A stretch of DNA of 64,000 bases, taken from the NCBI RefSeq assembly GCF_000189635.1, contig NW_002476149.1:248001-312000 (forward strand), in the 5' to 3' direction. Shown here piece by piece: positions 38,877-51,645 of the stretch; the first letter of the stretch is position 1; the number at the start of each line of letters is the position of its first letter. This stretch comes from Tetrahymena thermophila SB210 (taxonomy: Eukaryota; Ciliophora; Oligohymenophorea; Hymenostomatida; Tetrahymenidae). The notes beneath the pieces were generated by a model that was given only the letters and a program-made list of their open reading frames with translations, was not told the DNA's origin and made no database searches. Both the position numbers and the translations under genes were made by a program.

Positions 38877-40772
38877 ATGGGAAATAATAACTCAGCAGGA
38901 AGCAAATCAAGATCTAAATCCAACTCACCAAAATAATCTTCTAATTAGTAACAATAAAATTTGTAAAAATAAAAAGAGGACTTATAATAGAAATTAGCAA
39001 GTGTAAATCTTAGATGCTAAAACAAGTTAAATGATAAAAGTTTGCATGACTAAAGATCAAACTTTTGTTTAGAAAGAGAAAACAGTGTTAATAAAGAATT
39101 TTTGTCAAAAACAGTCCATTAAACTTAACAAAGTGAAAATGAAAACAATAACAAAAATTTAAGCAGTTAATAAGTTGAAGAAATAATTCAATTTAACTTA
39201 ATTAGTGAAACTAATGAAGTTTCAATTAAGAAATCTGCTAGTTTTGTCTGTGGAGTCAATTTACATGTTAAACAACCTAAGGAATAAAGTGAAAGAGTTC
39301 CTATGGATTTAATCTGTGTAATTGATGACAGTGGTTCAATGTCTGGTAAAAAAGCTCAATTAGTTAGAAAATCTCTCAAATATCTTCTTAAAATTATGAA
39401 TGAGAACGATAGAATTTGCCTAATTAGCTTTGATAGTGTTGAAAAAATTTTAACTCCCTTTTTAAGAAACAATTTGGAAAACAAATCTGAGTTAAAAAAG
39501 GCTATAAAGAACATAGTAGGCAGAGGATCTACTAATATTGAAGCAGGTATGGAAGCAGGTTTATGGATGATTAAAAATAGAAAAGAAAAAAATCCTATCA
39601 CTTGCATGTTTTTGCTCTCTGATGGTTAAGACGATTCTCCTTAAGTAGACTTAAGAGTATAAAAGCTTATATAATCTTATGATATATAAGATACTTTTAT
39701 TGTAAACACTTATGGATATGGAGCCGACCACGACGCTACTTAAATGAGAAACATAGCTGAAACACACAAAGGAGGTTATTATTACATTGAAGATGTTAAA
39801 AAGGTTTCTGAATGGTTTGTACTTTCTATAAGTGGTCTCTTAAGTGCAGTTGGTGAAGATGTTAGAATTAGAATTAAGTCTTAAAATAGTTAACAAACAA
39901 AATTAGCAATTACTCAAGTTTATGGAGGTGATTAACTTTGGGTGAAGTAGGATTATGAGAAAGGCGTCTTTGAGATATATCTACCTCATTTAGTAATTGG
40001 AGATAACAAGTTCTTTGTTTTTGATTTGCAGTTTAATTCTGAACAGTTCAAATTAACTGATCAAAACAGATCTCTTGCAGCTCTTGAAGCTGAATTAGAA
40101 ATTAAAGCTGTTAAGGAGGAATACATTATCCGTAAAAATGATACACTTTAAATTGATTTTAAGGATGCTGATTAGGATTAAATTAAGAATAACTCTACAC
40201 AAGCATACTATGAAGAAATGATGGTTACTCATTCCAGAGCAGTTGGAGGATTAAAAATTAAATAGGCAAATCAACTTATCAATTAAAAGAAAGATTATAC
40301 TTAGGCAAAGGCAATCCTTTAGCAATATAAAGATGAAATGATCTCTAAAAATGCAATGCTTAAGGATAATAATGGCATAAAGCATCTTGACGAAGATCTA
40401 GATGAAGCTATTGGAAAATGTGCTCCATAACTCTACAGGTAGGCCTCCTTTGATAAAATGGAAGTTATTCACTGTTAGAGACGTAATTCTATTTGCCACT
40501 AAGAAGATTGGAATGAATGTCAACAAGAAATTATGGGTAAATTTAAAAATAATGATATTTGTTTGAGTGATGATTCTTGCTCAGATGATGAAAGTGATCA
40601 AAAAAAGAAACCTTCTTAAGTTAATTCTTAAAAACGTAATCCAACTCATATGTAACAATATTCTGATGAATATTAATCAGACTCTGATGAGGAAGATACT
40701 TAATAAAATTAATAAATTTCTCAATAATAATAAAACTTAAATTAAATTAAATTATAAAGAAGATTTTCTTGA
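38877..40772 (+). CDS. von Willebrand factor A-domain protein with predicted N-myristoylation, 631 aa
   Basis: Intronless, phase-checked: ATG 38877 to TGA 40770-40772. The N-terminus MGNNNSAG fits the myristoylation rule (Gly2, Ser6), followed by a Ser/Lys/Gln-rich linker. The vWA domain starts near residue 143 as MDLICVIDDSGSMSGKKAQL. The MIDAS motif DDSGS is intact, the second MIDAS Thr lies in GRGSTNIEAGM, and the Asp lies in FLLSDGQDDSP. A beta-rich domain (about 330-430) follows, similar to the C-terminal part of the Vwa/VIT family of ciliates and plants. The tail has HCQRRNSICHQEDW and an acidic, Ser-rich end. Metal-dependent ligand binding at a membrane is the likely role. The ligand is unknown. 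Confidence 0.85.
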
Positions 40773-41782
40773 TTTATTCTAACTTATTTTATATTCATAA
40801 TTTCATTTATTTGTAATAAATTAATGTTTTTATCGTTCATTAATCCCTTAAATAAATTAGAATTTTATTTTATAAATCAAATTAAATTCTTCTAAATAAA
40901 TTAAAAATATGTCAAATATTAAGTAAAATAGAGTGCTTAATACCGAATAATTTAATGTTTATATTTTTTTTATTTAATTTTTTGTAAGATGAGCACTAAA
41001 AAAAATATGCTTAAGAAAAATCTAATGAATAAATTAAGGTTATTTGTTAAAACTAAATAAAAGTATTTAAGAATATTTCTTTTTTTTATTTAATGTTACT
41101 TACTTTTTTGAATATATTTGGTCGAATATTCAGTGTATGCCTATTAAAAAATTAACTAATTAGTTAAAAAACCACAAAAAAATATTTATTTTTTTGTGTA
41201 TCAAAAAATAATTTATAATCAAATATTTTTTTAAAAACTAACATATATATATATATTTTTATTTGAAAATTAATATGTTTATACAATAAAATATCTTACA
41301 TACTTTTAGTTATGTTGATTCTAAAAATTACATTCAAAAAAAATTAATGAATTAATTAAAATTCTTTATTTTAATAACTATTTTTTAGTAAATTAATTTT
41401 TTGAAATTAATCTTAACATAATCTAATTTTTATAAATTAAATTTAATATTAATATAATTATTAATTATGCTTGAGGAAATTGGCTTTGTTTCACACAAAT
41501 GGCAGAATTATCTTTCTTTAAAATATTTGGTGGGTTAATGATCTAAAGTTACTTTTTAATTTACATGTAAATTTGAAATTTCTCATGATATTTTTAATCT
41601 TCTAGAACTTAACTATCAGATAAAATGCAATATACTTTGGAAATATCCTACTCTACTTTTTATATCCAAAATAAGTAATAAAATCACTGCTTAATTCGTC
41701 ACTAAAGTCTTCTTAATATACAAATAAAAATAATTAAATATACAAATATAAATCTGTAAAAATAAACTGTAATTTAAATAAA
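40773..41782. other. Intergenic spacer
   Basis: AT-rich 1 kb spacer with a short TA repeat near 41243-41257. No gene recognised. Promoter of HMG-CoA lyase is expected in its right end. Confidence 0.6.
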
Positions 41783-43045
41783 ATGGCTAGCACTCTTACT
41801 AAAGCATAAAGACTTAAAAATTTAAATGACTTGCTCTCTCAATTTAGCGTAATTGATTTATATCTGAGAATAAGGCATTTTTAAATAATTTATAAAATTA
41901 GAATAAAGTAAAATAGAACAATATTAAATTGCCAAAATTCGTAAAAGTTGTTGAAGTTGGTCCAAGAGACGGTTTACAAAATGAAGCAACCCTTCTTCCT
42001 GCAAAGGATAAAATTGATTTAATTAACAGGTAAATTGTTAAGAATTATAAAAATAATAATTGCTAACAAATCGTAAAAAATAAGGTTGAGTGATAGTGGC
42101 TTGAAAACTGTTGAAACTACAAGCTTTGTTTCACCAAAATGGGTTCCTCAAGTAATTGACAAGCTTTAAATATATTTTTTTCGCTTATTTGTAAATTTAA
42201 AATGATATAAGATGGGAGATAATATGGAAGTTTTTGCAGGAATAAACAAGTACCCAAATGTTTCTTATCCTTGCTTAGTTCCTAATGTTAAAGGTCTCGA
42301 ATAAGCTTTGAAAGTAGGTGTAAAGGAAATAGCAGTTTTTGGAGCTGCTTCTGAAGGCTTTACTTAGAAAAATATTAATTGTTCAATAGTAAATAACCAA
42401 TTTTTAAAATATTAATCAGCAAGTAGAAATTTAACTTATTCTAAAATAAAATAGGCTGAAAGTTTAGAAAGATTTAGAGCTGTCATTGAGGAAGCAAAAA
42501 AGCATAATTTATTAGTTAGAGGGTAATCATTTTATGTCTTTTAGATAATTAAATATTTTAAAAAATTTTATAACCTTCTTAGTTATGTTTCTACTGTTAT
42601 GGGATGCCCCTATTAAGGTGATGTTGATCCAGAAAAGGTAGCTGAAGTCAGTAAAATTTTGTATGACATGGGTTGCTATGAAATAAGTTTAGGAGATACT
42701 ATTGGAATTGGTACTCCTGAAAAAACTGATAAAATGTTAACTGCAGTAAAGAAATAAGTCCCTGTTGAAAAACTTGCAGCTCATTTCCATGATACTTTTG
42801 ATAAAGCTATTTCAAATATCTTAGTTGCCCTTGAGCATGGAGTAAGTGTTGTGGATTCAAGCATTGCAGGTCTTGGAGGTTGCCCTTATGCTAAAAAATA
42901 AGCTGGTAATGTTTGCACTGAAAATGTTGTATACTCTCTTCAATAATTAGGTATAGAAACAGGAATAGATTTATTAAAGTTGAAGCAAATAGGTTCTGAC
43001 ATAACCACAAAATTAAAAAGAGATAACATGTGCTTATTGGAGTGA
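41783..43045 (+). CDS. HMGCL: Hydroxymethylglutaryl-CoA lyase, mitochondrial
   Basis: Cleaves HMG-CoA to acetoacetate and acetyl-CoA at the end of leucine degradation and in ketone body formation. The N-terminus [20 protein letters not shown] is basic and Ser/Leu-rich, as in mitochondrial presequences. The first intron at 41849-41901 precedes the core, which opens [14 protein letters not shown]. Family motifs follow in order: [44 protein letters not shown] (metal ligands) and GLGGCPYA with the catalytic Cys. Further introns fall after LINR, WVPQ, INCS and LLVRG; their sequences are AT-rich and start GTAA or similar. Stop TGA 43043-43045 after DNMCLLE. The family is about 300-325 residues, and this fits. 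It has no peroxisomal C-terminal signal. Confidence 0.93.
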
Positions 43046-43808
43046 AAAATCTATTTATAAAAAAATAAAGCATTTATTAATGAAGAAAATAATTTTAAAG
43101 TTTTTATGTTTATTTCTTTAAAAGTAAAAATAAATAAAAACAAAATTCCAAATACTCCAAATTTCATATTTTCTAATGCATTTATCAATCAATATATTTG
43201 CTTTAAAAATTAATAATTTTATTAAATTAAAATCTAAAATGGCAGGAAAATAAAATAAGCTTTTTGTATAAAAAACAATAAAAATAAAAAATGTACTGTG
43301 AATATAAATGAATGAATGATGATTTAATAAATGGATGGATGAATAAATGATCAAATTTTATATTCATCAATCAAAAAAGTTTGAATTATTTTAAATTTTC
43401 AAAAATCTTTAAATTTTTGAATGAAAATAAATTACCTTATTCATTCATTTATGGGGTTGTAAGAAGATAAAAAATTTATATAGAAATTTCATTCATATCT
43501 TTGGTTATTTTAAATGAATCAAAGACTGATATAATCAGCAAGCTATAGTAGCTGCATTGATTAATATCAGAATTGTGTTATTAATATGTTTAAAATAATA
43601 AACAAAATCATTTAAAAAATTTCAATTTAATATTTTGCAATAAATATTTGGCAATAAAAATTCAAAAAATACAATTTTCTCAGTCTTTATAAGCAGAATT
43701 TAAAAATTCTATAGCAAACAAACTGATCATTTATTTCGATAACTTAATATTTAGTATACTAAGAATAGCAAAAGAAAAAATTACCATTAATAAATAAATA
43801 ATATTATT
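43046..43808. other. Intergenic spacer with short tetranucleotide repeats
   Basis: AT-rich spacer between HMG-CoA lyase and PP2A. A stretch at about 43300-43360 is a drifted ATGA/ATGG repeat. Standard-code ORFs on the minus strand here have no coding character. Confidence 0.55.
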
Positions 43809-45024
43809 ATGAGTTAGAAACTTTCATAAGCAGAAGTATAAAATTTGGATTAGCAAATAGATTTATTATATGATGGCAAGCAATTATCTGAAAACGAAGT
43901 TAAGTTTTTATGTGAAAAAGCTTAGGAAATCTTACAACACGAATCAAATGTTTAGCCAGTTAAATGCCCAGTAACGATTTGCGGTGATATTCATGGACAA
44001 TTCCATGATTTGATGGAACTTTTTAGAATAGGAGGTAAAATTCCTGACACTAATTACCTCTTTTTAGGAGATTACGTAGATAGAGGTTATTTTTCTGTAG
44101 AATGTGTGACCCTTCTTATTGCTCTTAAAGTCAGATATAAAGACCGTATTACTTTGCTTAGAGGTAACCACGAATCTCGTTAAATTACATAAGTTTATGG
44201 CTTTTATGATGAATGCCTTCGTAAATATGGTAATGCCAATGTATGGAAATACTTTACAGATTTGTTTGATTACCTTCCTTTAACAGCTCTAGTTGAAAAC
44301 TCTATTTTTGGTCTCCATGGTGGTCTTTCTCCCAATATTTAAACTTTAGATGAAATTCGTTAGATTGACAGAGTTTGCGAAATCCCTCATGAAGGTATGA
44401 ATATTATTTTACTACTTTAAAAATAGATAAAAATATATGAAAAATACCTTCCAACCATATTTTTAGTTAATAATTATAAATAAAATTTTTGAAACTAAGA
44501 AAAATCTTTAAATTTACAAAAGCAATTTATGAAAAAGCAATCGAATTCGTTTATTTAAATTTGAAAAATGAATTCCTTTCAAATTTTAATAAAATATAAA
44601 AGTTATTAAAAATAGCCATGAAAATAATATTTGCATTCAAGATTAATAAACTTTTTAATTAAATATTTTAGGACCTATGTGTGATTTACTGTGGAGTGAT
44701 CCTGAAGAAGGTTCAGGTTTTAATCGTAGTCCTAGAGGTGCTGGTTTTGTCTTTGGTTAAGATATGTCAGAGAAGTTCTTAAAATTTAATGGTATCAACT
44801 ATATATACAGAGCACATTAACTTGTCATGGAAGGATATTAATAAACACATGATAAAAAAGTAGTGACACTATTTTCAGCTCCTAATTATTGTTATAGATG
44901 CGGTAATTAAGCAGCCATTATCGAAGTAGATGAAAAAATGAATATTACATATTTATAATTTGATCCTGCTCCTCGTAGAGGTGAACCTCATGTAACTAAA
45001 AAAACTCCTGACTATTTCCTTTGA
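43809..45024 (+). CDS. PPP2C: Protein phosphatase 2A catalytic subunit, 312 aa
   Basis: Serine/threonine phosphatase core enzyme. Exons 43809-44394 and 44672-45024 give 313 codons (phase-checked). All PPP signature motifs are intact: [28 protein letters not shown] and RAHQL. The C-terminus ends TPDYFL, the strictly conserved PP2A tail whose last Leu is carboxymethylated to control holoenzyme assembly. Length matches the usual 309. The single 277-bp intron (44395-44671) splits a Gly codon before [11 protein letters not shown] paralogue with the same intron position follows 600 bp downstream. Likely housekeeping. Confidence 0.97.
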
Positions 45025-45620
45025 TTTACTTGATATATTATATCAGCTATCTATCTATCAATCATTTAATTTTAACATGATTTCTCTTAAATAATTAAAT
45101 AAATTGTTTGATTTTATTAAAGGCTTGATTTATTTATATAAATATATATGTGTGGTTATATTAAATAATCTTTCCTTTAATTTATTAAAGTTATTCTATC
45201 ATTTTATCAAAAATAAATACCTTATTTCCAATCATTTTTTGTTTTCTATAATTTTGAGACCACTTCTTTTTACATTCAGTATAATAGTTTATTGATTAAT
45301 TTGGATGTGTTTTACTAACTTATATCAACTTTTAGAAAAATTAATGCATTATTATTAATTATGATTTTGACTTAAAATTATTTAAATTGATTTACTGTTT
45401 TTGAATACGCAATTTAGAGAGTCCTATTTTTTAAAAATTGTAAATTTTATATTAACCACAAACTAAAAATTTTCATTTTATTGAACTAGATTAAGAATCT
45501 GAAAATTGTAAAAACTAATTATTTTTATAGTGAATTTGATTGTTAAGTAAATCTAAGATAATTAATAGAGAGATATTTAAGCTTTAATCTATCTTTAAAA
45601 ATATTTTTCGTAGTAGTGAT
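45025..45620. other. Intergenic spacer between PP2A and its paralogue
   Basis: AT-rich, holds the PP2A 3' region (with a short CTAT repeat near 45048) and the promoter of the paralogue. No gene seen. Confidence 0.6.
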
Positions 45621-46657
45621 ATGGAACAAGAGGAATCTATTCATATGATTAAAAATGATCTTGACTAAATCATATCTGCAATAACTAATAATAGAAAATT
45701 ACCAAAAAAAGCGTTGCTTTATCTTTGCGAATGTGCCTTAGAATAATTATAAAACTAAGATAAGTTAATCAATCTGAAAAGTCCTGTTACAGTAGTGGGT
45801 GACTTAAATGGACAATTTTAAGATCTATAGGAAATATTTTAGATAGGAGGCAGAGTTCCTGATACTAATTATTTGTTTTTAGGTAATTACATAAATAAAG
45901 GTCATTATTCAATTGAATGCTTTTCGTATCTGATAGCATTAAAGCTAAGATATCCTAGTAGAATTACATTACTTAGAGGCAGCCATGAAACAACGTCAAC
46001 TTCAAAAATATATGGATTTTATGATGAATGTAATAATAAATATGGGTCTATTGACATTTGGAAAGCATTTTTATCTGTTTTTGAGTGTCTTCCACTTTCT
46101 GCTGTAATTGAAAACGAGGTATTTTGTGTTCATGCAGGTCTATCACATTAAATTAATGATATAAGTCAGATATTAAATGTAAAAGATGATGAAAGTAGTC
46201 TAGTGCAATAAGGTAAAAATTGAGATTTTCATTTAAATAAAAAGTTAAATTAGTTACTAAAAAAGGACCTGCTTACCACTTGCTATGGAATGAGCCAGAA
46301 GAAAGTGAAGGGTAATGGACATTTTCAGAATCCATCTCTCAAATATATTTTGGTAAATAAGTAACAAAGAAGTTTTTACACAAAAATAACCTTAAATTAA
46401 TTTTGAGAGCTCATGAGTACTAAAAAAATGGCTATAACTTTATGCATGATAAAAAACTTTGCTCTATTTTTTCTGCTCCTAATTAAGATGCTAGCTCAAA
46501 ATCTTTAGGTTCTTTTGTAGAATTCGATGATTAAATGGACATGAATATTTAATAGTTTTAACCAATTTTAAATAAACAATAGTATAATTAACACATTTAA
46601 GATAAAAGAATTAACTCAATTCTACTTGATTAAGATTACTGTATGAATTTAGAATGA
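45621..46657 (+). CDS. PP2A-like pseudophosphatase, 327 aa
   Basis: Tandem paralogue of the PP2A catalytic subunit with damaged active site. Exons 45621-46212 and 46266-46657 give 328 codons (phase-checked), with no in-frame TGA. Compared with PP2A: GDIHGQ reads GDLNGQ (metal-ligand His lost), GDYVDRG reads GNYINKG (metal-bridging Asp, second Asp and Arg all changed), and GNHE reads GSHE (catalytic Asn lost). The later His motifs remain in VHAGLS and LRAHEY. The fold-defining segments [34 protein letters not shown] and IFSAPN are kept, so the protein should fold but probably not catalyse. The DYFL tail is replaced by an unrelated end (LDQDYCMNLE). The intron is at exactly the same codon as in PP2A. 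The open frame suggests selection for a non-enzymatic role. Confidence 0.9.
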
Positions 46658-46999
46658 GCATTTTATATTGTTTAGATATTTTTTATTTTGTTATTCATTT
46701 AATTAAATAAAATAAAATCTCTTTACCCTTAAAAGTTAAACAAATGATGTATGCTTGCTTTTATATTTATGCATGTATATGAAAACTGAAAATTGTGCAT
46801 TTAATTTATCAATCTTATCTTAATTAAGTTCTTATATTTATCTAAATAAGTAAATTTTAATATCAGAAATAAATCATATTTTACTCACAATACATAAAAT
46901 CACATTTTACACAAAATGTATATTTATATAATAATTATCTAAATTTTATAAGCAATAAATATGCAATTTTATTTATTCATATAAAAAAAATAAATAAAA
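46658..46999. other. Convergent 3' spacer
   Basis: 342 bp of AT-rich sequence between the convergent pseudophosphatase (plus) and coiled-coil (minus) genes. Nothing recognised. Confidence 0.6.
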
Positions 47000-48031
47000 T
47001 CACTAAATCTAATTCTTTTAAAGAATTTATTGTACGTAATTATTATTTTGTTCTTATAGGTTTTAGATGACCATCTTTAATTGATTTAAGTCATTTCTAA
47101 GCTTTTGCTCGTTTTCTTCTTTTTCTTACATGACTTAAACCAAAGTTTATTCTAACTATCTAATTCTTGTGTAGCATTAACTATGCTCATGAGACACATT
47201 TTCCAGCATTTATTCTTTGAATTTTAGCTGATCATCTATTAAGCTTCTTTAAAGCTCTAAAACTTCTACTTTCTTTTTTAGGTTCTTTTCTTTTGGGTCA
47301 AAGTTTTAATTATCATTAGAGTATGTATGTAATCTCACTCTTTCTTAAGAGTATTACCTATCTTGACACTTTTCATTTTCTTCGTTGTTCATCCTTTCTT
47401 GTAGCTATGAGAAGCTTAAATGATTGTCTCTTCTTCTTGTTGGAGTATTGAAACCACTATTAGACTATCTTGGAGAATAGCTGTCATATTGATTATTTTA
47501 GTTAGGGAAACCCTTAGCAAAATTATGAGAATTGGATCTTATTTTTGAATATCCATTTTACTAGTTAAATTGTTAATTATCATGATGTTGATAGTTGTAA
47601 TTATTCTAATATGCTGACATATCTTGATTAGTCTAGTAAATCACTCTTTAAGGACTGACATCATTTCTAATCACAATTCTTTAAGAATTAAATGGGTTGC
47701 TTTCAAATTAATTCTAATTCATACTTTGAGCTATGAATGATGAATTATTAGCACTTTAAGCAGGTACACAGAAGGTTACGTTTCTTGGAGTTTCATTTTA
47801 GTAATTAACTCTGCTAGTGCTTATTGCTGTACTTCTAGATTGGTTCAAAAAGTTCTAATCATTAAAGTTATTCTAAATAGGTAGAACTTGTTAAGAAACT
47901 GGAATTATTTGAGGGCTACTAGTGACAAACTACATTACAGGAACAGTTTATTGAGCTATAGGATTGTAAGTTTGTGTAAGATGTTGACTCTCCACCAACT
48001 AAGGTCTACTAACAGTAACTAAATTAAGCAT
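47000..48031 (-). CDS. Q/N-rich protein with C-terminal coiled coil, 343 aa
   Basis: Intronless, phase-checked: ATG 48031 (MLNLVTVSRPQLVES) to TGA 47000-47002. The first 220 residues are low complexity, rich in Asn, Gln, Ser and Tyr (NYNYQHHDNQQFNQQNGYS), with basic/Ser motifs such as TPTRRRDNHLSF that look like kinase sites. The last 110 residues form a Lys/Glu/Leu/Gln coiled coil (KEKNLKKKVEVLELQ, HEHSQCYTRIRQLEQ). No enzymatic motif. Not recognised as a family; a cytoskeletal or basal-body component is possible. Confidence 0.75.
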
Positions 48032-49623
48032 TGATGTGTATTTGTTTTTAGTTTTTTTTTCTTTGTTTTAAAGTTCTATTTTCTTTTAGATTTTTATTTT
48101 ATTAATTATTTTTTAATTTGTTTTGAAATTAATTAGGTTTTAAACAGAATTAATTCCAAGACCCAAAATTCTATTTCTGTACAAATCAAATTTCTTTAAA
48201 TTACAAAAATTGAAAAGAGGGTAATAAAAAACAACCACAAGTTAGTTCATAAATGTTAAATTGAAAATTTTAATGTAATTTCTTAAAAATATTAGTTTTT
48301 ACATCATAAAAACCATTTTTAAAAATGGTAATTAAATTAAATCAATAATATTTACATTTGTGGTAGATATATGTTTTATTTTATAATGTAGTTTATAATA
48401 TAAATAAGCAGCAACATTTTTTACTTTGAGAATAATATTTCTATTAATGTGAGATGCTAATATTAGATTGATGGATTTTAATTTTAAAATTAAAATTAGT
48501 TATTAATTATAACCATAAAAAACAAAAGAAATTGAAGTTTTATTGCTTATATAGAGATAATACATCAGAATTAAGTTTTGTCAATTTTTAAAATAAGGCA
48601 TTAAAAAAGTGAGTAAAAACTAAATCAATTTAGGTTTGTTATCTTAATTTTTTTATTTTATTAAACAACATTTAAGACTGATAAATAAAGTCAATACCCA
48701 CAATTTATTTATTACAATTAAGTACTTATGTTTGATCTTAATTTGTAAAATAATAAAGCCTAAAAATATACTCCACAGATAATAAAAAAAAAGTCAGCTT
48801 AACAATTAAAAACTTTATTTCATTTATTTAAATTACATTAAAGAATCTTTGAATACAAGTTAAAATCATAAGTAAAAACCATTAAAAATACTTAACAAAA
48901 ACAAATTTTTGTAAAATTATTATCAAAACTCCTAACAGACTAAATATTTTTTAAATTAAGTCACAACAACCAAATAAATTTTTAGTTAATATAATAATAC
49001 GATATTATCATTGTTGGTTATTTTAATTGTTAATAAATCATCACTAGATTAAAAAAATAGCCACAAAAAAATTTAAATATATTAACTTTATTTATTTTCC
49101 TTTAATTGAAGTCTACTCAGTAAACATATTTTTTAAAAACTGTAAAATGCTGATTTAAAAAAATAGAAAACTAGAATAAAAATAATATTTTTTATTATTC
49201 TTGCATGATTAGGTTTCATTTCGAATAACCCAATCATAAAATAAAGTGATTATAAATTTTTACCTTTTTAAATATATTTTTATTAAATTTCACATATTTA
49301 TTAGATGTTTATAGAAGTTTAGATAAAACTTTTATCTTTATTTAGTATGTTAAAATATGCATTGAATTTTTAACCTAAAGTACAACTAAATATAGCAAAA
49401 TAATGTGCTTGAAGTTAGTTAATTCTCTTCTAATTGTATTTTTAGACATGATGTATAAAGATTGTATTATATATAAGAAAATGAAATACAGATAAACAAT
49501 AAATTTAAATAATTTTTATCTTTTTATCCAATTATGTTTTTAAAAATGTTCACATTTTGTTAATTAATTCTATTTGAAGTTCTAAAATGCTTTATTATAT
49601 TTAAAAGTGCTCAATAATGCCAA
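48032..49623. other. Long AT-rich spacer without genes
   Basis: 1.6 kb between two minus-strand genes. It has no coding-like composition in any frame and no RNA gene that I can recognise. It should contain the promoter of the Q/N-rich coiled-coil gene. Confidence 0.55.
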
Positions 49624-50370
49624 TCAAAGCATCTTTTTCAAAATATAACAGGCTTTAGGACTAATATCAGTGTAATAATTATCTATAGTTTCTGCAATTT
49701 CAAATCCAAATCTTTTGTAAAACTATAGACCAACTTCGTTGTTCACTTACATGTGTAAATAAATAAACTTAATTTCTGGATCTTGTTTAACTAATTTTAA
49801 TAATTCGTCCATCAATTGTGATCCTATAATAATTTTATTAATTATGGATTAGTTTAATTATAAAAAAACATATCTTTTAATTGTTTATATAAAAATGAAT
49901 ATATTACCAATTTTATGCTTTCTATAGGCATCTAATACTCCAATAGTTAAAATATAAAGACTTTATTATCCATCCTTTTCTTCTTGTCTGCATGTCATAG
50001 CTCCAACAAGAATATCATTATAAAAAGCTAGAAATAATTAAAATAAATTGATATAATCATTATAAAAACGGTTTTTAAATATATGAATAAGTATTTTGAA
50101 TTGAGTTAATAATGAAATATTATTAATGGTATTTTGCTTAATTAATAATATGAATATTTTGCTAATTTTCTTGGTAGAAGTTAATAATTTGAAATATTTC
50201 ATGTATGAATATGTCTGCTATTTACCTAACCTTGAGTATTTGTTATAAGTCAACACCTTATTGTAAAATGATAAAGTGTACTAAACTGGGAATGTTACAG
50301 AATTCAAAGTTCTTAACAATTCATAATTTTTTTCATTAACGTCACCAAATTAAACTTTTATTTCTGACAT
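49624..50370 (-). CDS. NAA50: N-alpha-acetyltransferase 50-like GNAT acetyltransferase, 153 aa
   Basis: Acetylates N-termini of proteins beginning with Met plus hydrophobic residues, often in the NatA/NatE complex. Three exons, 50370-50226, 50034-49918 and 49823-49624, phase-checked (154 codons). Motifs match NAA50 in order: FGDVNEKNYELLRTLNSVTF, PVQYTLSFYNKVL, RLAFYNDILVGAMTCR, LYILTIGVLDAYRKHKIGS (the acetyl-CoA binding R/Q-x-x-G/A loop, here RKHKIG), IYLHMQVNNEVGLQFYKRFGF and ETIDNYYTDISP. The last four segments align with human NAA50 almost without gaps. The C-terminus YILKKML matches the family length. Stop TGA 49624-49626. Confidence 0.92.
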
Positions 50371-51645
50371 TTTTCTAAATGATTTATTTTACTAAAAAGT
50401 ATTTGCTTTGTTGTTTCTTTTTTATTAAATATTTTTCTTAAAAATAAAAAATTTTTAGATTTGAGAGAATTTGGCATATCTTAAAATATTTAAATATTAA
50501 CAAAAATATATAAATATTTAATATCTAGTCTCACAAACAAACAGAAAATACGAACCATTTCTTTTATAGATAAAATTAAATATCTTAAAATTTTACAATC
50601 TACTACACGAAAATGAAAGATTTTTAGAAATTATTTACAATAAATAATTTAAAATTTTGAACTATTTAAATTTGTAAAAATAAGATAAATACTTTTGAAT
50701 TAAGCTTGAGTTATATATTTAGCATATTTCATAGGGAGGAGATAGGCAATGTTAATATAATTTGATAATTTTAAATAATCAAAAGGTAAACATGCATGGT
50801 TGGTTAATTTTATAAATATCTTACAATGTTAAATTAAAGTGGTTGGTTTATATAATTTGTTAATATTAAAATTTATTTTATTTTATATGTTCTTGATGTT
50901 ATAAATGATTGATAATAATTTATCAGGGATATTTTTCATTTGTTAATAATTAATATATATGTACTCAACAATTTTATATTCTGAAATGCATATCTTATGT
51001 TAAAAACTTATTTTTGTATTCTTGGTTTCTAATTAATTTGTAAAATAATCTTGCAGCCATACTAAATATAAAATATATCAAATTTTTATAATAAAATGCC
51101 ACAATTGCACATTTAATCCTCCTGCTTAAATAAAAATAAATAGTTTGAAGTGCTGGTAATAAATAGATCTTTAAAAAATTGTTGAGCATTTTTGATGGTT
51201 GTTGAAAAATATGCAAATTTTAGGAGGTTCGTTTTGCCAAAAAAAAAAAAATCAATAATAAAATCCCAAATATTTAAATTATAAAATATAAAGTTAAAAT
51301 TTTATCTAGTTTCAAAAAATGTGCACTTAGTTAGTTATTTGTTTGCTTGCTAGCTAGCTAGTAAGATATTTAGGATACTGTTGATTTTTGGTGAAATAAG
51401 TAGGAAATAGATTTGAAAAATATTTTAGCAAAATTGAGTTTAAAAATATGAATGAATGAATTAAGTAATTGATTATATCAAAAGGCAAATAAAAACCTAG
51501 TCTAATACTATATTAGTTTAAATAATAGATTTGTATTAAATATGAAGTTTAACATACAAATCTTGTAAATATATTAAGCGAAGCAAAAGTAATTAAGAAC
51601 TAGTTTATTATTATCTTATTTTAATTATATAAATAATCAGTTCGT
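50371..51645. other. Intergenic spacer
   Basis: 1.3 kb AT-rich spacer with a short GCTA/TAGT tetranucleotide stretch at about 51330-51365. It contains the NAA50 promoter and the 3' region of the RPS27A gene. Standard-code ORF at 50995-51216 is not coding-like. Confidence 0.55.

Noticed and set aside
39356-39607. Minus-strand ORF opposite the vWA domain
   Set aside because: It is the reverse complement of a conserved vWA coding region and has no independent support.
46141-46151. Premature stop in the PP2A-like paralogue
   Set aside because: The TAA there reads as glutamine under the ciliate code; the frame continues to TGA at 46655-46657. It is not a decayed pseudogene by this criterion.
48032-49623. 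Hidden gene in the longest spacer
   Set aside because: Reading all frames with only TGA as stop gives long open frames by chance in AT-rich DNA, but none shows balanced amino-acid composition or known motifs.
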